A stretch of 23,492 nt of DNA from CAZRXG01 sp964603985 (GTDB taxonomy: Bacteria > Chloroflexota > Anaerolineae > Aggregatilineales > UBA3940): positions 1 to 23,492 of the forward strand of contig CAZRXG010000050.1 in NCBI GenBank assembly GCA_964603985.1, in the 5' to 3' direction. The position numbers and the translations under genes are program-made. Positions 1-6,840 of the stretch are shown piece by piece (the first letter of the stretch is position 1; each line of letters starts with the position of its first letter). Below the pieces are notes generated by a model, which was not told where the DNA came from, ran no database searches, and worked only from the letters and a program-made list of their open reading frames with translations.

Positions 1-9
1 CATCACAAC

Positions 10-34
10 GGGGGGCATTATAAAAAAGCCCCCC
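10..34. repeat. G/C-rich inverted repeat at the window edge
   Basis: GGGGGGC (10-16) is complementary to GCCCCCC (28-34) around an A/T-rich 11-base loop. Neither side has an external T-run, so it is not a clear terminator. It may belong to whatever lies left of the window. The rest of 1-143 shows no gene that I can support. Confidence 0.4.
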
Positions 35-130
35 CTACCCCGCCAGCAGGGAAGGCGGAAAGTGATGAGTTGAAAGTGGGGAGTTGAGTGGGTACGGGGG
101 GAGTGTTATGGGCGGATTGAAACGCGACGG

Positions 131-136
131 TATAAT
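131..136 (+). promoter_or_regulatory. -10 element of a probable leaderless promoter for the HAD gene
   Basis: A perfect TATAAT lies 7 bases before the ATG at 144, which would place transcription initiation at or next to the start codon. There is no Shine-Dalgarno sequence before this ATG. No good -35 is visible 16-18 bases upstream, so the call rests on the -10 and its position. Confidence 0.4.
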
Positions 137-143
137 CACGGGC

Positions 144-962
144 ATGAACACAAAACTGGCAACGATAGACACACTCCTGATCGACGGGGACGGCGTGCTG
201 TGGTACGGAAATGAGCCACTGCCCGGTCTGAACCGTCTCTTCGACGCGCTTGACCGGCGGGGGATCAACCGGGCGCTGGTGACCAACAACGCCACACGCT
301 CGGTCGCCTCCTACGTGGACAAGCTCCAGGGCTTCGGAGTGGCGACCCGGCCCGACCAGATCTTCAGCAGCGCCAGCGTGACGGCGGGCGTGATGCAGAA
401 ACGCTACCCGCCCGGCACGGCCCTGTACGTGATCGGGGAGCCGGGCCTGTACGACACGCTGAGGGGGGCAGGCTTCAGCGTGTACGCGGGGGAGGAGATG
501 CCCGACGCAGACATCCCGGCGGTGATCGTGGCGTTGGACCGCAGCCTGACATATGGCAAGCTGGCCGTCGCGGCACTGCTGATCCGCAACGGCGCGGCGT
601 TCATCGCCACCAACCCCGACCGCACGCTGCCGACTCCGAAGGGGTTGATGCCCGGCGCGGGAAGCATCGTCGAGGCGGTGATGGCAACGTCGGACGGCGA
701 GCCGGAGGTGATCGGCAAGCCGGAGAGCGCGATCTACGAGGCGGTGATGGAGCACTTCGGCTCGACGCCGGAGACAAGCGCGATGTTGGGCGACCGGGTG
801 GAGACGGACATCGTGGGCGCGCAGCGGGTGGGGATGACGTCGATCCTGGTGTTGAGCGGGATCACGCAGCGAGAAGAACTGCTCACCTGTGACCACCAGC
901 CGGACATCGTGCTGGAGAGCATTGCGGAGCTGGCGGACGAGTTCGAGAAGCTGGCATCATGA
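144..962 (+). CDS. HAD-superfamily (class IIA, NagD/phosphoglycolate phosphatase-like) hydrolase
   Basis: Predicted cytosolic phosphatase of 272 residues using the aspartyl-phosphate HAD mechanism. Visible motifs are DGDGVLW (nucleophile D14 and acid/base D16), VTNNATRS (motif II threonine), a GKPE segment (motif III lysine) and MLGDRVETDI (motif IV acids). The cap insertion between motifs II and III fits the C2 cap of the NagD/AraL/p-nitrophenylphosphatase group. An upstream in-frame TTG at 84 would add 20 low-complexity residues. I prefer ATG 144 because the family begins just before the DxD motif and because a TATAAT sits immediately upstream. It overlaps rlmN by 4 bases (ATGA), which suggests translational coupling. 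The true substrate (phosphoglycolate, sugar phosphate or another small phosphate ester) cannot be told from sequence. Confidence 0.88.
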   Translation: MNTKLATIDTLLIDGDGVLWYGNEPLPGLNRLFDALDRRGINRALVTNNATRSVASYVDKLQGFGVATRPDQIFSSASVTAGVMQKRYPPGTALYVIGEPGLYDTLRGAGFSVYAGEEMPDADIPAVIVALDRSLTYGKLAVAALLIRNGAAFIATNPDRTLPTPKGLMPGAGSIVEAVMATSDGEPEVIGKPESAIYEAVMEHFGSTPETSAMLGDRVETDIVGAQRVGMTSILVLSGITQREELLTCDHQPDIVLESIAELADEFEKLAS

Positions 963-2032
963 GCGCAGCACGCGCCCGGAGCGAGCTGACCAACCTCTAT
1001 GACCTGAGCAAGGACCAACTGACCGGCCTGATCGGTGGGTGGGGAGAACCACGCTACCGGGCCGACCAGGTGTGGACGTGGTTATACCGCCACAAAGTCG
1101 GCGACTTTGACGCGATGAGGAACATCCCTGAGGGGCTGCGCGAGCGCCTGGCGGTTGAGACGCGCATCGGGGGGATGGAGAGCGTCGGGGAGCAGCACTC
1201 CTCGGATGGGGAGACGCGGAAGTACCTGCTGCGGCTGCCGGATGGGCAGTTGATCGAGGCGGTGCTGATGCAGTACGCCGGGGTACGGCGCACGGCGTGC
1301 ATCTCGACACAGGCCGGGTGCGCGATGGGCTGCGTGTTCTGCGCGACGGGGCAGATGGGCCTGGCAAGGCATTTGACGAGCGGGGAGATCGTCGAGCAGG
1401 CGCTGACCATCGCGCGGATTCTGGAGAGCGATGGGGAGCGGTTGAGCAACGTGGTGCTGATGGGCATGGGTGAGCCGTTCCACAACTACGATGCCACGCT
1501 GGAGGCGATCAGGCGGTTGATGGATGAAGAAGGGTTGAACATCGGGCAGCGGCACATCACGGTGAGCACGGTGGGGCTGATCCCGGAGATGCGGCGGTTC
1601 GCGGAGGAGAGCTTGCAGGTGCGGCTGGCGATCTCGCTGCACGCGGCGACGGATGAGGAGCGAAGCGCGCTGCTGCCGATTAACAAACGATACCCGATTG
1701 GCGAGGTGCTGGAGGCGGTCCGGTATTACGTGGAACGGACGGGGCGGCGGGTGACGTTTGAGTGGGCGTTGATCGGGGGGGAGAACGACACGGCGGAGCA
1801 GGCGCACGCGTTGGGGAGGCTGCTGGATGGGCTGCTGTGCCACGTGAATGTGATCCCGTTGAACCCGACGGAGGGCTACGCGGGGCAGAAACCCGACCGG
1901 GAGCGGGTGGGCCGGTTCGCGGGGATCCTGGCAGAGTACGGGGTTACGGTGACGGTGCGGGTGCGGCGCGGGATCGACATCCAGGCGGGGTGTGGGCAGC
2001 TCAAGACGGCGGTGATGCGGGGGGAGCACTGA
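959..2032 (+). CDS. rlmN: Dual-specificity 23S rRNA (A2503-C2)/tRNA (A37-C2) methyltransferase RlmN
   Basis: Radical-SAM enzyme of 357 residues that methylates C2 of adenosine 2503 in 23S rRNA and of A37 in some tRNAs. The radical-SAM cluster motif is C121-x3-C125-x2-C128 (GCAMGCVFCATGQ). The two cysteines used for methyl transfer are present: C114 (in TACISTQ) and C345 (in QAGCGQL near the C-terminus). MGMGEPFHNYD, the SAM-contact segment, and the ISLHA strand are typical. Length and motif order match full-length RlmN rather than Cfr resistance enzymes. The Cfr alternative is less likely because the gene sits in a housekeeping context resembling B. subtilis rlmN-rpe-rpmB. The start ATG overlaps the stop of the HAD gene. 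Confidence 0.96.
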   Translation: MSAARARSELTNLYDLSKDQLTGLIGGWGEPRYRADQVWTWLYRHKVGDFDAMRNIPEGLRERLAVETRIGGMESVGEQHSSDGETRKYLLRLPDGQLIEAVLMQYAGVRRTACISTQAGCAMGCVFCATGQMGLARHLTSGEIVEQALTIARILESDGERLSNVVLMGMGEPFHNYDATLEAIRRLMDEEGLNIGQRHITVSTVGLIPEMRRFAEESLQVRLAISLHAATDEERSALLPINKRYPIGEVLEAVRYYVERTGRRVTFEWALIGGENDTAEQAHALGRLLDGLLCHVNVIPLNPTEGYAGQKPDRERVGRFAGILAEYGVTVTVRVRRGIDIQAGCGQLKTAVMRGEH

Positions 2033-2037
2033 AAGCC

Positions 2038-2089
2038 GCCCGGCAATAAATTGGCCGGGCTAAAAATGCAATGTGCACTGAAAGTGCAC
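2038..2089. terminator. Two consecutive hairpins after rlmN, possible weak terminator
   Basis: GCCCGGC (2038-2044) pairs with GCCGGGC (2054-2060) around a 9-base A/T loop. GTGCACT (2073-2079) pairs with AGTGCAC (2083-2089) and is followed by TTCTCT. The gene ahead ends at 2032 and the convergent gene ends at 2147, so transcription probably stops here from one or both sides. The T-tracts are poor. Confidence 0.4.
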
Positions 2090-2146
2090 TTCTCTACCGG
2101 ACTCCAGTAGGGGGAGGCTTCATTGGGGGCGAGAGGAAGAGGAAGC

Positions 2147-2422
2147 TCACCGCGCACCGACACGCCGATGGTTGGATAGATCCATGACCAGTTGGACACG
2201 CGCATCGGGCGCGACGTTGAACTCGGTGACGCTGTCAGTGTCCTGAAGGCAGAGCACAAGGCACTCACGGATATTCTTCAGCAGCTCCTCGAACGTCTCA
2301 CCCTCGGTGGTGAACATCAAATCGTCGCTGGAGGCAACGTAGTAGGAAACCCCGTCGTCGCCCTCGTCCCGACCGGTGAAGTACTCGACACTGACATAGA
2401 TGGTCTTTTTAACTGTGCTCAT
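2147..2422 (-). CDS. HicB/DUF1902-like small protein, orphan
   Basis: Small protein of 91 residues. The core resembles the HicB/DUF1902 partial RNase-H-like fold: a YYVASSDDL strand, a TTEGETFEELLKNI helix start, and a closing strand near VAPDARVQLVMDL. Such proteins are antitoxins when paired with HicA, but no HicA-like double-stranded RNA-binding ORF lies beside it, and no DNA-binding ribbon-helix-helix tail is evident. The start is ATG 2422 because GAGGAG lies 6 bases upstream; the longer in-frame reading back to 2470 lacks such a site. It lies 95 bases downstream of the RNase H gene on the same strand, with its own -10-like TACAAT. It could be a solitary HicB-fold regulator or a remnant of a toxin-antitoxin pair. 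Confidence 0.7.
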   Translation of the reverse strand: MSTVKKTIYVSVEYFTGRDEGDDGVSYYVASSDDLMFTTEGETFEELLKNIRECLVLCLQDTDSVTEFNVAPDARVQLVMDLSNHRRVGAR

Positions 2423-2456
2423 GATCGCTCCTCGACTGTTCCCAGAAGCTGCCCAT

Positions 2457-2462
2457 ATTGTA
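2457..2462 (-). promoter_or_regulatory. -10 element for the HicB-like gene
   Basis: TACAAT on the minus strand lies about 35 bases before ATG 2422, giving a leader of roughly 28 bases containing the GAGGAG ribosome-binding site. The hexamer at the -35 distance is poor (CCATGA with a 17-base spacer). Confidence 0.4.
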
Positions 2463-2517
2463 GCCCACACGCGCTGTCGTCATGGGGCGTTGGCGGGGAG
2501 GAAGCGAATCGCGGTGG

Positions 2518-3441
2518 CTACGCGTCGTAGGAGTCGTCGTCCTGCCAGCCGCGCTGCCGATCTGCGATCTCCTCACGGAGGCGCTCGGCCAGATCCTCGA
2601 ATTCAAACATCATATCGTCGTCGACGAGGGGCCAGGCGACCTGGCGGTGTCGAATCTGGACGTCAAGCTGCTCCCAGAGATCGCGGTTCTTGACGGGCTG
2701 GCCGTCTCTGGTCTGCCAGCCGCGCCGCTTCCAATTCTTGAGCCACAGAGTAGCGCCCTGGCGGAGGTAGCCGGAGCGGGTGTAGACGCGCACGGGGATG
2801 CCCTCCGGCAGACGGCTGAGTGCCTGAAGCGCGGCGAGCAGGTCGAGGCGGTTGGAGGTGGTGCCGGTTTCGCGGCCGTGGATGATCTGCTCGCCCTCTT
2901 CGGAGTGGATCATCGCACCCCACCAGCCCTGCTCGCCGCGAGCGGAGACGAGCAGAAAAACCTCGGCGGCAGGCCCGTCGGCGGCACCGGTGGCGTAGTG
3001 GGCGCGGATGGCCTGGCTGGCGAGGTGGTCGGCGCGCTCGTTGTAGCGGTGCCCGGCGTGGCCCCTGACCCACTCCCAGGTAATCTCGTGCTGATCGGTG
3101 AGGGCGGCCAGCCGCTGCCACAGGTCGGCGTTTTGAACCTCGCCGCCCTTGCGCCGCCAGCCGCGCGCGATCCAGTCGGGGAGCCACTCGGTGATACCGA
3201 GCCGCAGGTACTCGGAGTCGGTGAAGAGGTGGACCCGGCAGGGCTGCTTGAGCGCCTCAAGCGCCCGGATGGCGGCAGTCAGCTCCATGCGGTTGTTGGT
3301 GGTGTGCTCCTCGCTGCCGGACAGTTCCTTGGCTGCGCGAGTTGCGTCGTGGATGAGGACGACGCCCCAGCCGCCCGGCCCGGGGTTGGGGTCGGCACCG
3401 CCGTCGGTGTAGATGGTCACATCAGGTCGATCATCCGGCAT
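2518..3441 (-). CDS. rnhA: Ribonuclease HI with a second, degenerate RNase H domain
   Basis: Protein of 307 residues, about twice the usual 150. The N-terminal domain (about 7-148) is a complete RNase HI: D13 in YTDGGADPNPGPGG, E53 in NRMELTA, D75 in FTDSEY, H128 in RGHAGH and D138 in NERAD. It should cut RNA in RNA:DNA hybrids (primer and R-loop removal). The C-terminal part (about 159-275) follows the same strand order and keeps recognisable stretches such as TSNRLDLLAALQAL, YTRSGYL, LKNWKRRGW and NRDLWEQL. Its catalytic acids are replaced (first Asp lost, Glu to D200, Asp to R222, last Asp not found), so it is probably a non-catalytic duplicate used for substrate binding or dimerisation. 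The tail (275-307) is acidic. The start is ATG with GGAGAGGG upstream. The gene is divergent from rpe. Confidence 0.9.
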   Translation of the reverse strand: MPDDRPDVTIYTDGGADPNPGPGGWGVVLIHDATRAAKELSGSEEHTTNNRMELTAAIRALEALKQPCRVHLFTDSEYLRLGITEWLPDWIARGWRRKGGEVQNADLWQRLAALTDQHEITWEWVRGHAGHRYNERADHLASQAIRAHYATGAADGPAAEVFLLVSARGEQGWWGAMIHSEEGEQIIHGRETGTTSNRLDLLAALQALSRLPEGIPVRVYTRSGYLRQGATLWLKNWKRRGWQTRDGQPVKNRDLWEQLDVQIRHRQVAWPLVDDDMMFEFEDLAERLREEIADRQRGWQDDDSYDA

Positions 3442-3484
3442 CAGTTACACCCTCTCCGCCCACGTGCATAGACAAGTTGAGTTA

Positions 3485-3513
3485 TTGCGTGGGCCATAGC
3501 AGCATGTTACACT
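3485..3513 (+). promoter_or_regulatory. Promoter of rpe (extended -10, near-leaderless)
   Basis: TTGCGT (3485-3490), a 17-base spacer and TACACT (3508-3513), preceded by TG at 3505-3506 as in extended -10 promoters. The expected start at about 3520 is only some 4 bases before ATG 3524. There is no Shine-Dalgarno sequence in the leader, so the message is leaderless or nearly so. Confidence 0.65.
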
Positions 3514-3523
3514 GTTTCCCGCC

Positions 3524-4195
3524 ATGAGACCACAACTCAAGATCGCATCTTCGATCCTGGCGGCGGACTTCGCCCGGCTGGGAGACGAGATCAGGGCTGC
3601 CGAAGCAGGCGGGGCGACCCAGATACACGTGGACGTGATGGACGGTCACTTCGTGCCGAACATCACGATGGGGCCGGTAGTCGTGCGGTCGATTCGACCG
3701 GTCACCGGACTGCCGCTCGACGTGCACCTGATGATCAGCGAGCCAGACCGCTACCTGGAGGTGTTCGCAGAGGCGGGGGCGAACGCGCTGACGGCTCACG
3801 TCGAGGTGTGCCCGGACATGCACGACACGGTTCGGCGGATCAAGACCCTGGGCGCGCGGGCGGGGGTAGCGATCAGCCCATCGACGCCGATCAGCGCATT
3901 GGAGCCGGTGATCGGCGAGGTGGACATCGTGCTGGTCATGACGGTGCATCCCGGCTTCGGCGGGCAGGCTTTTATGGAAGAATCGCCGCCGCGCATCGAG
4001 GGGGTACGGGCGATGCTCGACGCGCGGAACCCCGGAGCCGACCTGGCGGTTGACGGCGGCATCGGGCCGAAGACGGCCGGGCGGGTGGTGGCAGCAGGGG
4101 CAAACGTCCTGGTGGCGGGCCATGCAATCTTCAGGGCGGAGGAAAGCGTTAAGGAAGCAATCGAGCACATCAGAGGGGGTGTGGCAGCCTCCTGA
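3524..4195 (+). CDS. rpe: Ribulose-phosphate 3-epimerase
   Basis: TIM-barrel enzyme of 223 residues interconverting D-ribulose 5-phosphate and D-xylulose 5-phosphate in the pentose phosphate or Calvin pathways. Metal ligands are all visible: H35 and D37 (in HVDVMDGHFVPN), H68 (in DVHLM) and D177 (in VDGGI). The methionine cap residues (M39, M70, M139) and the phosphate-binding end GGIGPKTAGRVVAAGAN with VAGHAIF are intact. MTVHPGFGGQ is the family signature. It is a single-gene transcription unit by appearance: its own promoter upstream and a strong terminator right after it. The neighbour rpmB is the same as in the B. subtilis rpe region, but here it is convergent. Confidence 0.97.
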   Translation: MRPQLKIASSILAADFARLGDEIRAAEAGGATQIHVDVMDGHFVPNITMGPVVVRSIRPVTGLPLDVHLMISEPDRYLEVFAEAGANALTAHVEVCPDMHDTVRRIKTLGARAGVAISPSTPISALEPVIGEVDIVLVMTVHPGFGGQAFMEESPPRIEGVRAMLDARNPGADLAVDGGIGPKTAGRVVAAGANVLVAGHAIFRAEESVKEAIEHIRGGVAAS

Positions 4196-4219
4196 CGCCG
4201 CTCGCCATCCGGGGAACCA

Positions 4220-4243
4220 AAAAGGGCCTTCAGCGGCCCTTTT
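4220..4243. terminator. Bidirectional intrinsic terminator between rpe and rpmB
   Basis: A perfect 9-bp stem, AAAAGGGCC (4220-4228) with GGCCCTTTT (4235-4243), around the loop TTCAGC. The A-run on the left and T-run on the right let it end transcription from both convergent genes. Confidence 0.88.
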
Positions 4244-4274
4244 GAGTGTCACCGGAAGCAGCGCAACGACACGC

Positions 4275-4460
4275 TCAGATGATGTCCTTGTTGAGCGTCT
4301 TCAGGCACTTGGCGCAGATCGTAACCTTGACCGGACGGCCATCACGCATGATGGTGGTTCTCTGGAGGTTGGGCTTGAACTTGCGCTTGGTGCGGCGCAT
4401 CGAGTGACTGACGTTGTGCCCAAACTGGGGCTTTTTACCACATATCTCGCAAACTGCCAT
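4275..4460 (-). CDS. rpmB: 50S ribosomal protein L28
   Basis: Large-subunit ribosomal protein of 61 residues. It begins MAVCEICGKKPQFGHNVSHS, the L28 signature, and is rich in Arg and Lys (MRRTKRKFKPNLQ). It is the zinc-binding (C+) form, with C4-x2-C7 and C49-x2-C52 forming a four-Cys site; zinc-free paralogues lack these. The start at 4460 matches the family start; the longer open frame to 4634 adds unrelated residues and crosses the promoter. AAGGG lies about 9 bases upstream. It is divergent from the Asp23-family gene and convergent with rpe, in contrast to the collinear arrangement in Bacillus. Confidence 0.97.
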   Translation of the reverse strand: MAVCEICGKKPQFGHNVSHSMRRTKRKFKPNLQRTTIMRDGRPVKVTICAKCLKTLNKDII

Positions 4461-4526
4461 TGATCGCTGCCCTTTTTCGTAGTAGCTTAGTTCATAGATA
4501 GTTGTTACAACATAAGAACGGGTCAG

Positions 4527-4555
4527 AGGATACCTCGCCGACCCTGGTTTGACAA
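4527..4555 (-). promoter_or_regulatory. Promoter of rpmB
   Basis: On the minus strand TTGTCA (4555-4550), a 17-base spacer and TATCCT (4532-4527). Transcription would start near 4520, giving a leader of about 60 bases. The -35 lies only 15-20 bases from the ATG of the divergent Asp23-family gene, so the two promoters must overlap. Confidence 0.6.
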
Positions 4556-4569
4556 GAGAATTCGGGAAA

Positions 4570-4932
4570 ATGAGCGAACAAACGGAGAAATACCTGGGAA
4601 CAACCCACGTCTCGCCAACGGCCGTTGCCACCATCGCGAGCCAGGCCCTACAAACCGCCTACGGCGTGGTAGGGATGGCCTCCAAGAACGCTTTCAACGA
4701 ACTGGCCGCCACCCTCACCCGCGATCCGCATCACGGGATCGACGTGCGGCTTGAGCAAGAGAAGATCGTGATCGACGTGTACGTGATCATCCAGCACGGG
4801 ACGCGCATCTCGTCGGTGGCCGCCAGCGTGATCAACGCGGTACGCTTCAACGTCGAGAGAGCGGTGGGCATCCCCGTGTACCAGGTCAACGTGTACGTGC
4901 AGGGTCTCCGGCCAATGAACGAACCGGAGTAG
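4570..4932 (+). CDS. Asp23/Gls24 (DUF322, YloU-like) family protein
   Basis: Protein of 120 residues. The family pattern is visible: VSPTAVATIASQALQTAYGVVGMASKN (split by the usual gap), the GIDVRLEQEKIVIDVYVIIQHGTRI strand pair, and a C-terminal VNAVRFNVERAVGIPVYQVNVYVQG segment. Members are small soluble proteins, some membrane-tethered through partners and linked to envelope stress; the biochemical role is unknown. The pairing with a DAK2/FakA gene 31 bases downstream is conserved as yloU-yloV in Bacillus, which suggests a connection to lipid metabolism. The start is ATG 4570; the in-frame TTG at 4549 lies in the rpmB -35 region. There is no strong ribosome-binding site. Confidence 0.88.
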   Translation: MSEQTEKYLGTTHVSPTAVATIASQALQTAYGVVGMASKNAFNELAATLTRDPHHGIDVRLEQEKIVIDVYVIIQHGTRISSVAASVINAVRFNVERAVGIPVYQVNVYVQGLRPMNEPE

Positions 4933-4963
4933 AGCCGGGCAGACCGGAGGGAGACAGGAAGGC

Positions 4964-6643
4964 ATGGAGTCGAAGAGCGAAGAGACACAAACGCCCGCCG
5001 CCGGAGCCACTGCCTGCGACGGTCAGGAATTGAAACGACTGGCCGTGGCAGGTCTGGCCTGGCTGGAGCAGAACTACGAAGCGGTCAACGCGCTGAACGT
5101 CTTCCCCGTACCGGACGGGGACACGGGCACGAACATGCTGCTGACGATGCGGAGCGCCTACAAGGAAATCGCCGACTCCGACGAGCCGCACCTGGGCAAG
5201 ATGGCCCAAATCATCTACAACGGGGCGCTGATGGGCGCACGGGGCAACTCAGGAGTGATTCTGTCACAGTTGTGGCGGGGCTTTGCGCGGGAGATGGAAG
5301 AGGAAGCAAAACTGAGCGCCGAGGCGCTGGCGCGGGGCCTGGTGGAAGCCTCAAAGACGGCAGACAAGGCAGTGCAGGAACCGGTCGAAGGGACGATGCT
5401 GACGATCGCACGCGACGCGGCGCAGGAGGCGGTGCAGGCAGCCGAAGACGGCGACGACCTGCCCACCATGCTGGAGCGGATCGTCGAGCGCAGCCACGAG
5501 TCGGTCGAGCGGACGCCCGACCTGCTCGACGTACTGCGCGAGGCGGGGGTGGTCGACGCGGGGGGGAGAGGGTTGGCGCTGATCCTGGAGGGGATGCTGC
5601 GCTACCTGCACGGCCAGCCGGTCGCCTTTGAGGAGCACGACCTGGCGGAGGCACACCTGGTGGAAGGCAGCATCGACTTAAGCGGGCTTGATTACCCATA
5701 CGACGTTCAGTTCCTGCTGCACGGGCCAGACCTGGACGTGAACACCATCACGCAGACAATCGACAGCATGGGCGACTCGACGCTGGTGGTGGGCGACGCC
5801 AACCTGTTGAAGGTGCACGTGCACGTGGTGAACCCCGGCGAACCGCTCGTCTACGCCGCCAACCTGGGCCAGTTAGACGACGTGGTGGTGGAGAACATGC
5901 GGCTGCAATACGAGCAGTTTGCGGAACAGGGCGGGCCGCACGCGGCGGCAACTCCGAGCGTAGAACCACCTGAGATCGAGCCGGGGACGATTGCGGCGGT
6001 GACGGTCACGCCGGGCGAGGGGCTGACCAACATCTTTTACAGCCTGGGAGCGGGGACGGTGATCGCAGGGGGACAGACGATGAACCCCAGCACCGAGCAG
6101 TTCGTGGAGGCAATCGCCAACCTGCCGACCGACAAAGTGATCATCCTGCCCAACAACAAAAACATCATCATGTCGGCGGAGGAAGCGACCAAACTGGTGA
6201 ACAGCAAAAAGGCGCGGGTGGTGCCGACGCGCACCATCCCGCAGGGGATCGCGGCCATCCTGGCGCTGAACCCGGAGGGGGACATCGACCAGGTGGTCGA
6301 AGCGATGCTGGAGGCCAGCCAGATGGTCGAGACGGGCGAAGTGACGACGGCGACGCGCAACGCCACGCTGGATGGGGTCAAGGTCAAGAAGGGGCAGATC
6401 ATCGGGCTGCACAACGAAACCCTGCGCATTGCCGGTGACGACGTGAACAGCGTGGTGCTGGAACTGCTCGATGCGATGGAGGTTGATGACTTCGAGCTGG
6501 TGACGCTGTACTATGGCGCGGACATCGACCCAGGCAGCGCACACGCCCTGTGTGAGCACCTGGCCGAGCAGCACCCCGACCACGAGATCGAGCTGCGGGA
6601 AGGTGGACAGGCACACTATTTCTACATTCTGAGCACGGAGTAG
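4964..6643 (+). CDS. fakA: Fatty acid kinase catalytic subunit FakA-like (DAK2/DhaL domain, YloV family)
   Basis: Protein of 559 residues, the usual FakA length. FakA phosphorylates fatty acid held by a FakB (DegV) partner, and the acyl-phosphate feeds phospholipid synthesis. The N-terminal DhaL kinase domain (about 20-215) carries NVFPVPDGDTGTNM with the metal-binding D51 and D53, GARGNSGVILSQ (91-102) and VDAGGRGL. The middle region has the LKVHVHV His-x-His segment. The C-terminal region (about 335-559) ends in the family pattern VTLYYGADI ... HYFYILSTE. GGAGGGAGACAGGAAGG upstream provides the ribosome-binding site. Two FakB-type genes follow, which strongly supports the fatty acid kinase assignment over dihydroxyacetone kinase, since no DhaK is nearby. 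Confidence 0.92.
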   Translation: MESKSEETQTPAAGATACDGQELKRLAVAGLAWLEQNYEAVNALNVFPVPDGDTGTNMLLTMRSAYKEIADSDEPHLGKMAQIIYNGALMGARGNSGVILSQLWRGFAREMEEEAKLSAEALARGLVEASKTADKAVQEPVEGTMLTIARDAAQEAVQAAEDGDDLPTMLERIVERSHESVERTPDLLDVLREAGVVDAGGRGLALILEGMLRYLHGQPVAFEEHDLAEAHLVEGSIDLSGLDYPYDVQFLLHGPDLDVNTITQTIDSMGDSTLVVGDANLLKVHVHVVNPGEPLVYAANLGQLDDVVVENMRLQYEQFAEQGGPHAAATPSVEPPEIEPGTIAAVTVTPGEGLTNIFYSLGAGTVIAGGQTMNPSTEQFVEAIANLPTDKVIILPNNKNIIMSAEEATKLVNSKKARVVPTRTIPQGIAAILALNPEGDIDQVVEAMLEASQMVETGEVTTATRNATLDGVKVKKGQIIGLHNETLRIAGDDVNSVVLELLDAMEVDDFELVTLYYGADIDPGSAHALCEHLAEQHPDHEIELREGGQAHYFYILSTE

Positions 6644-6649
6644 GATCAG

Positions 6650-6748
6650 GCGGGACAGGACCTGAACTGCCCAATGAACACAGAGGATCGGGAGATTTCA
6701 GCCCACAGATCACACGGATTACACAGATTTTCTACACCTTTGTCCCGC
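6650..6748. repeat. Intergenic element: 8-bp inverted repeat flanking an ACA-rich stretch
   Basis: GCGGGACA (6650-6657) is exactly complementary to TGTCCCGC (6741-6748) across 83 bases. Between them is the stretch CACAGATCACACGGATTACA, with short ACA/CACAGAT repeats. The arrangement resembles a small non-coding mobile or intergenic element. No ORF and no clear promoter were seen here. The gap fakA-degV is 197 bases. Confidence 0.35.
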
Positions 6749-6840
6749 TGCGGCCTGGCCGGAGGCGCTCAACTGTGTAACTCCTGCCAGAATCGGCATC
6801 GCTTCACGCCTGCAGCGACCGATCTCATGTGGAGGACCGG

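Noticed and set aside
17..22. TATAAT on the minus strand at the left edge as a promoter reading out of the window.
   Set aside because: No -35 at the right spacing, and it lies inside the loop of a G/C hairpin; nothing else supports it.
959..2032. rlmN as a Cfr-type antibiotic resistance methyltransferase.
   Set aside because: The gene lies in a housekeeping context with no resistance or mobile genes nearby, and its length and motifs fit RlmN.
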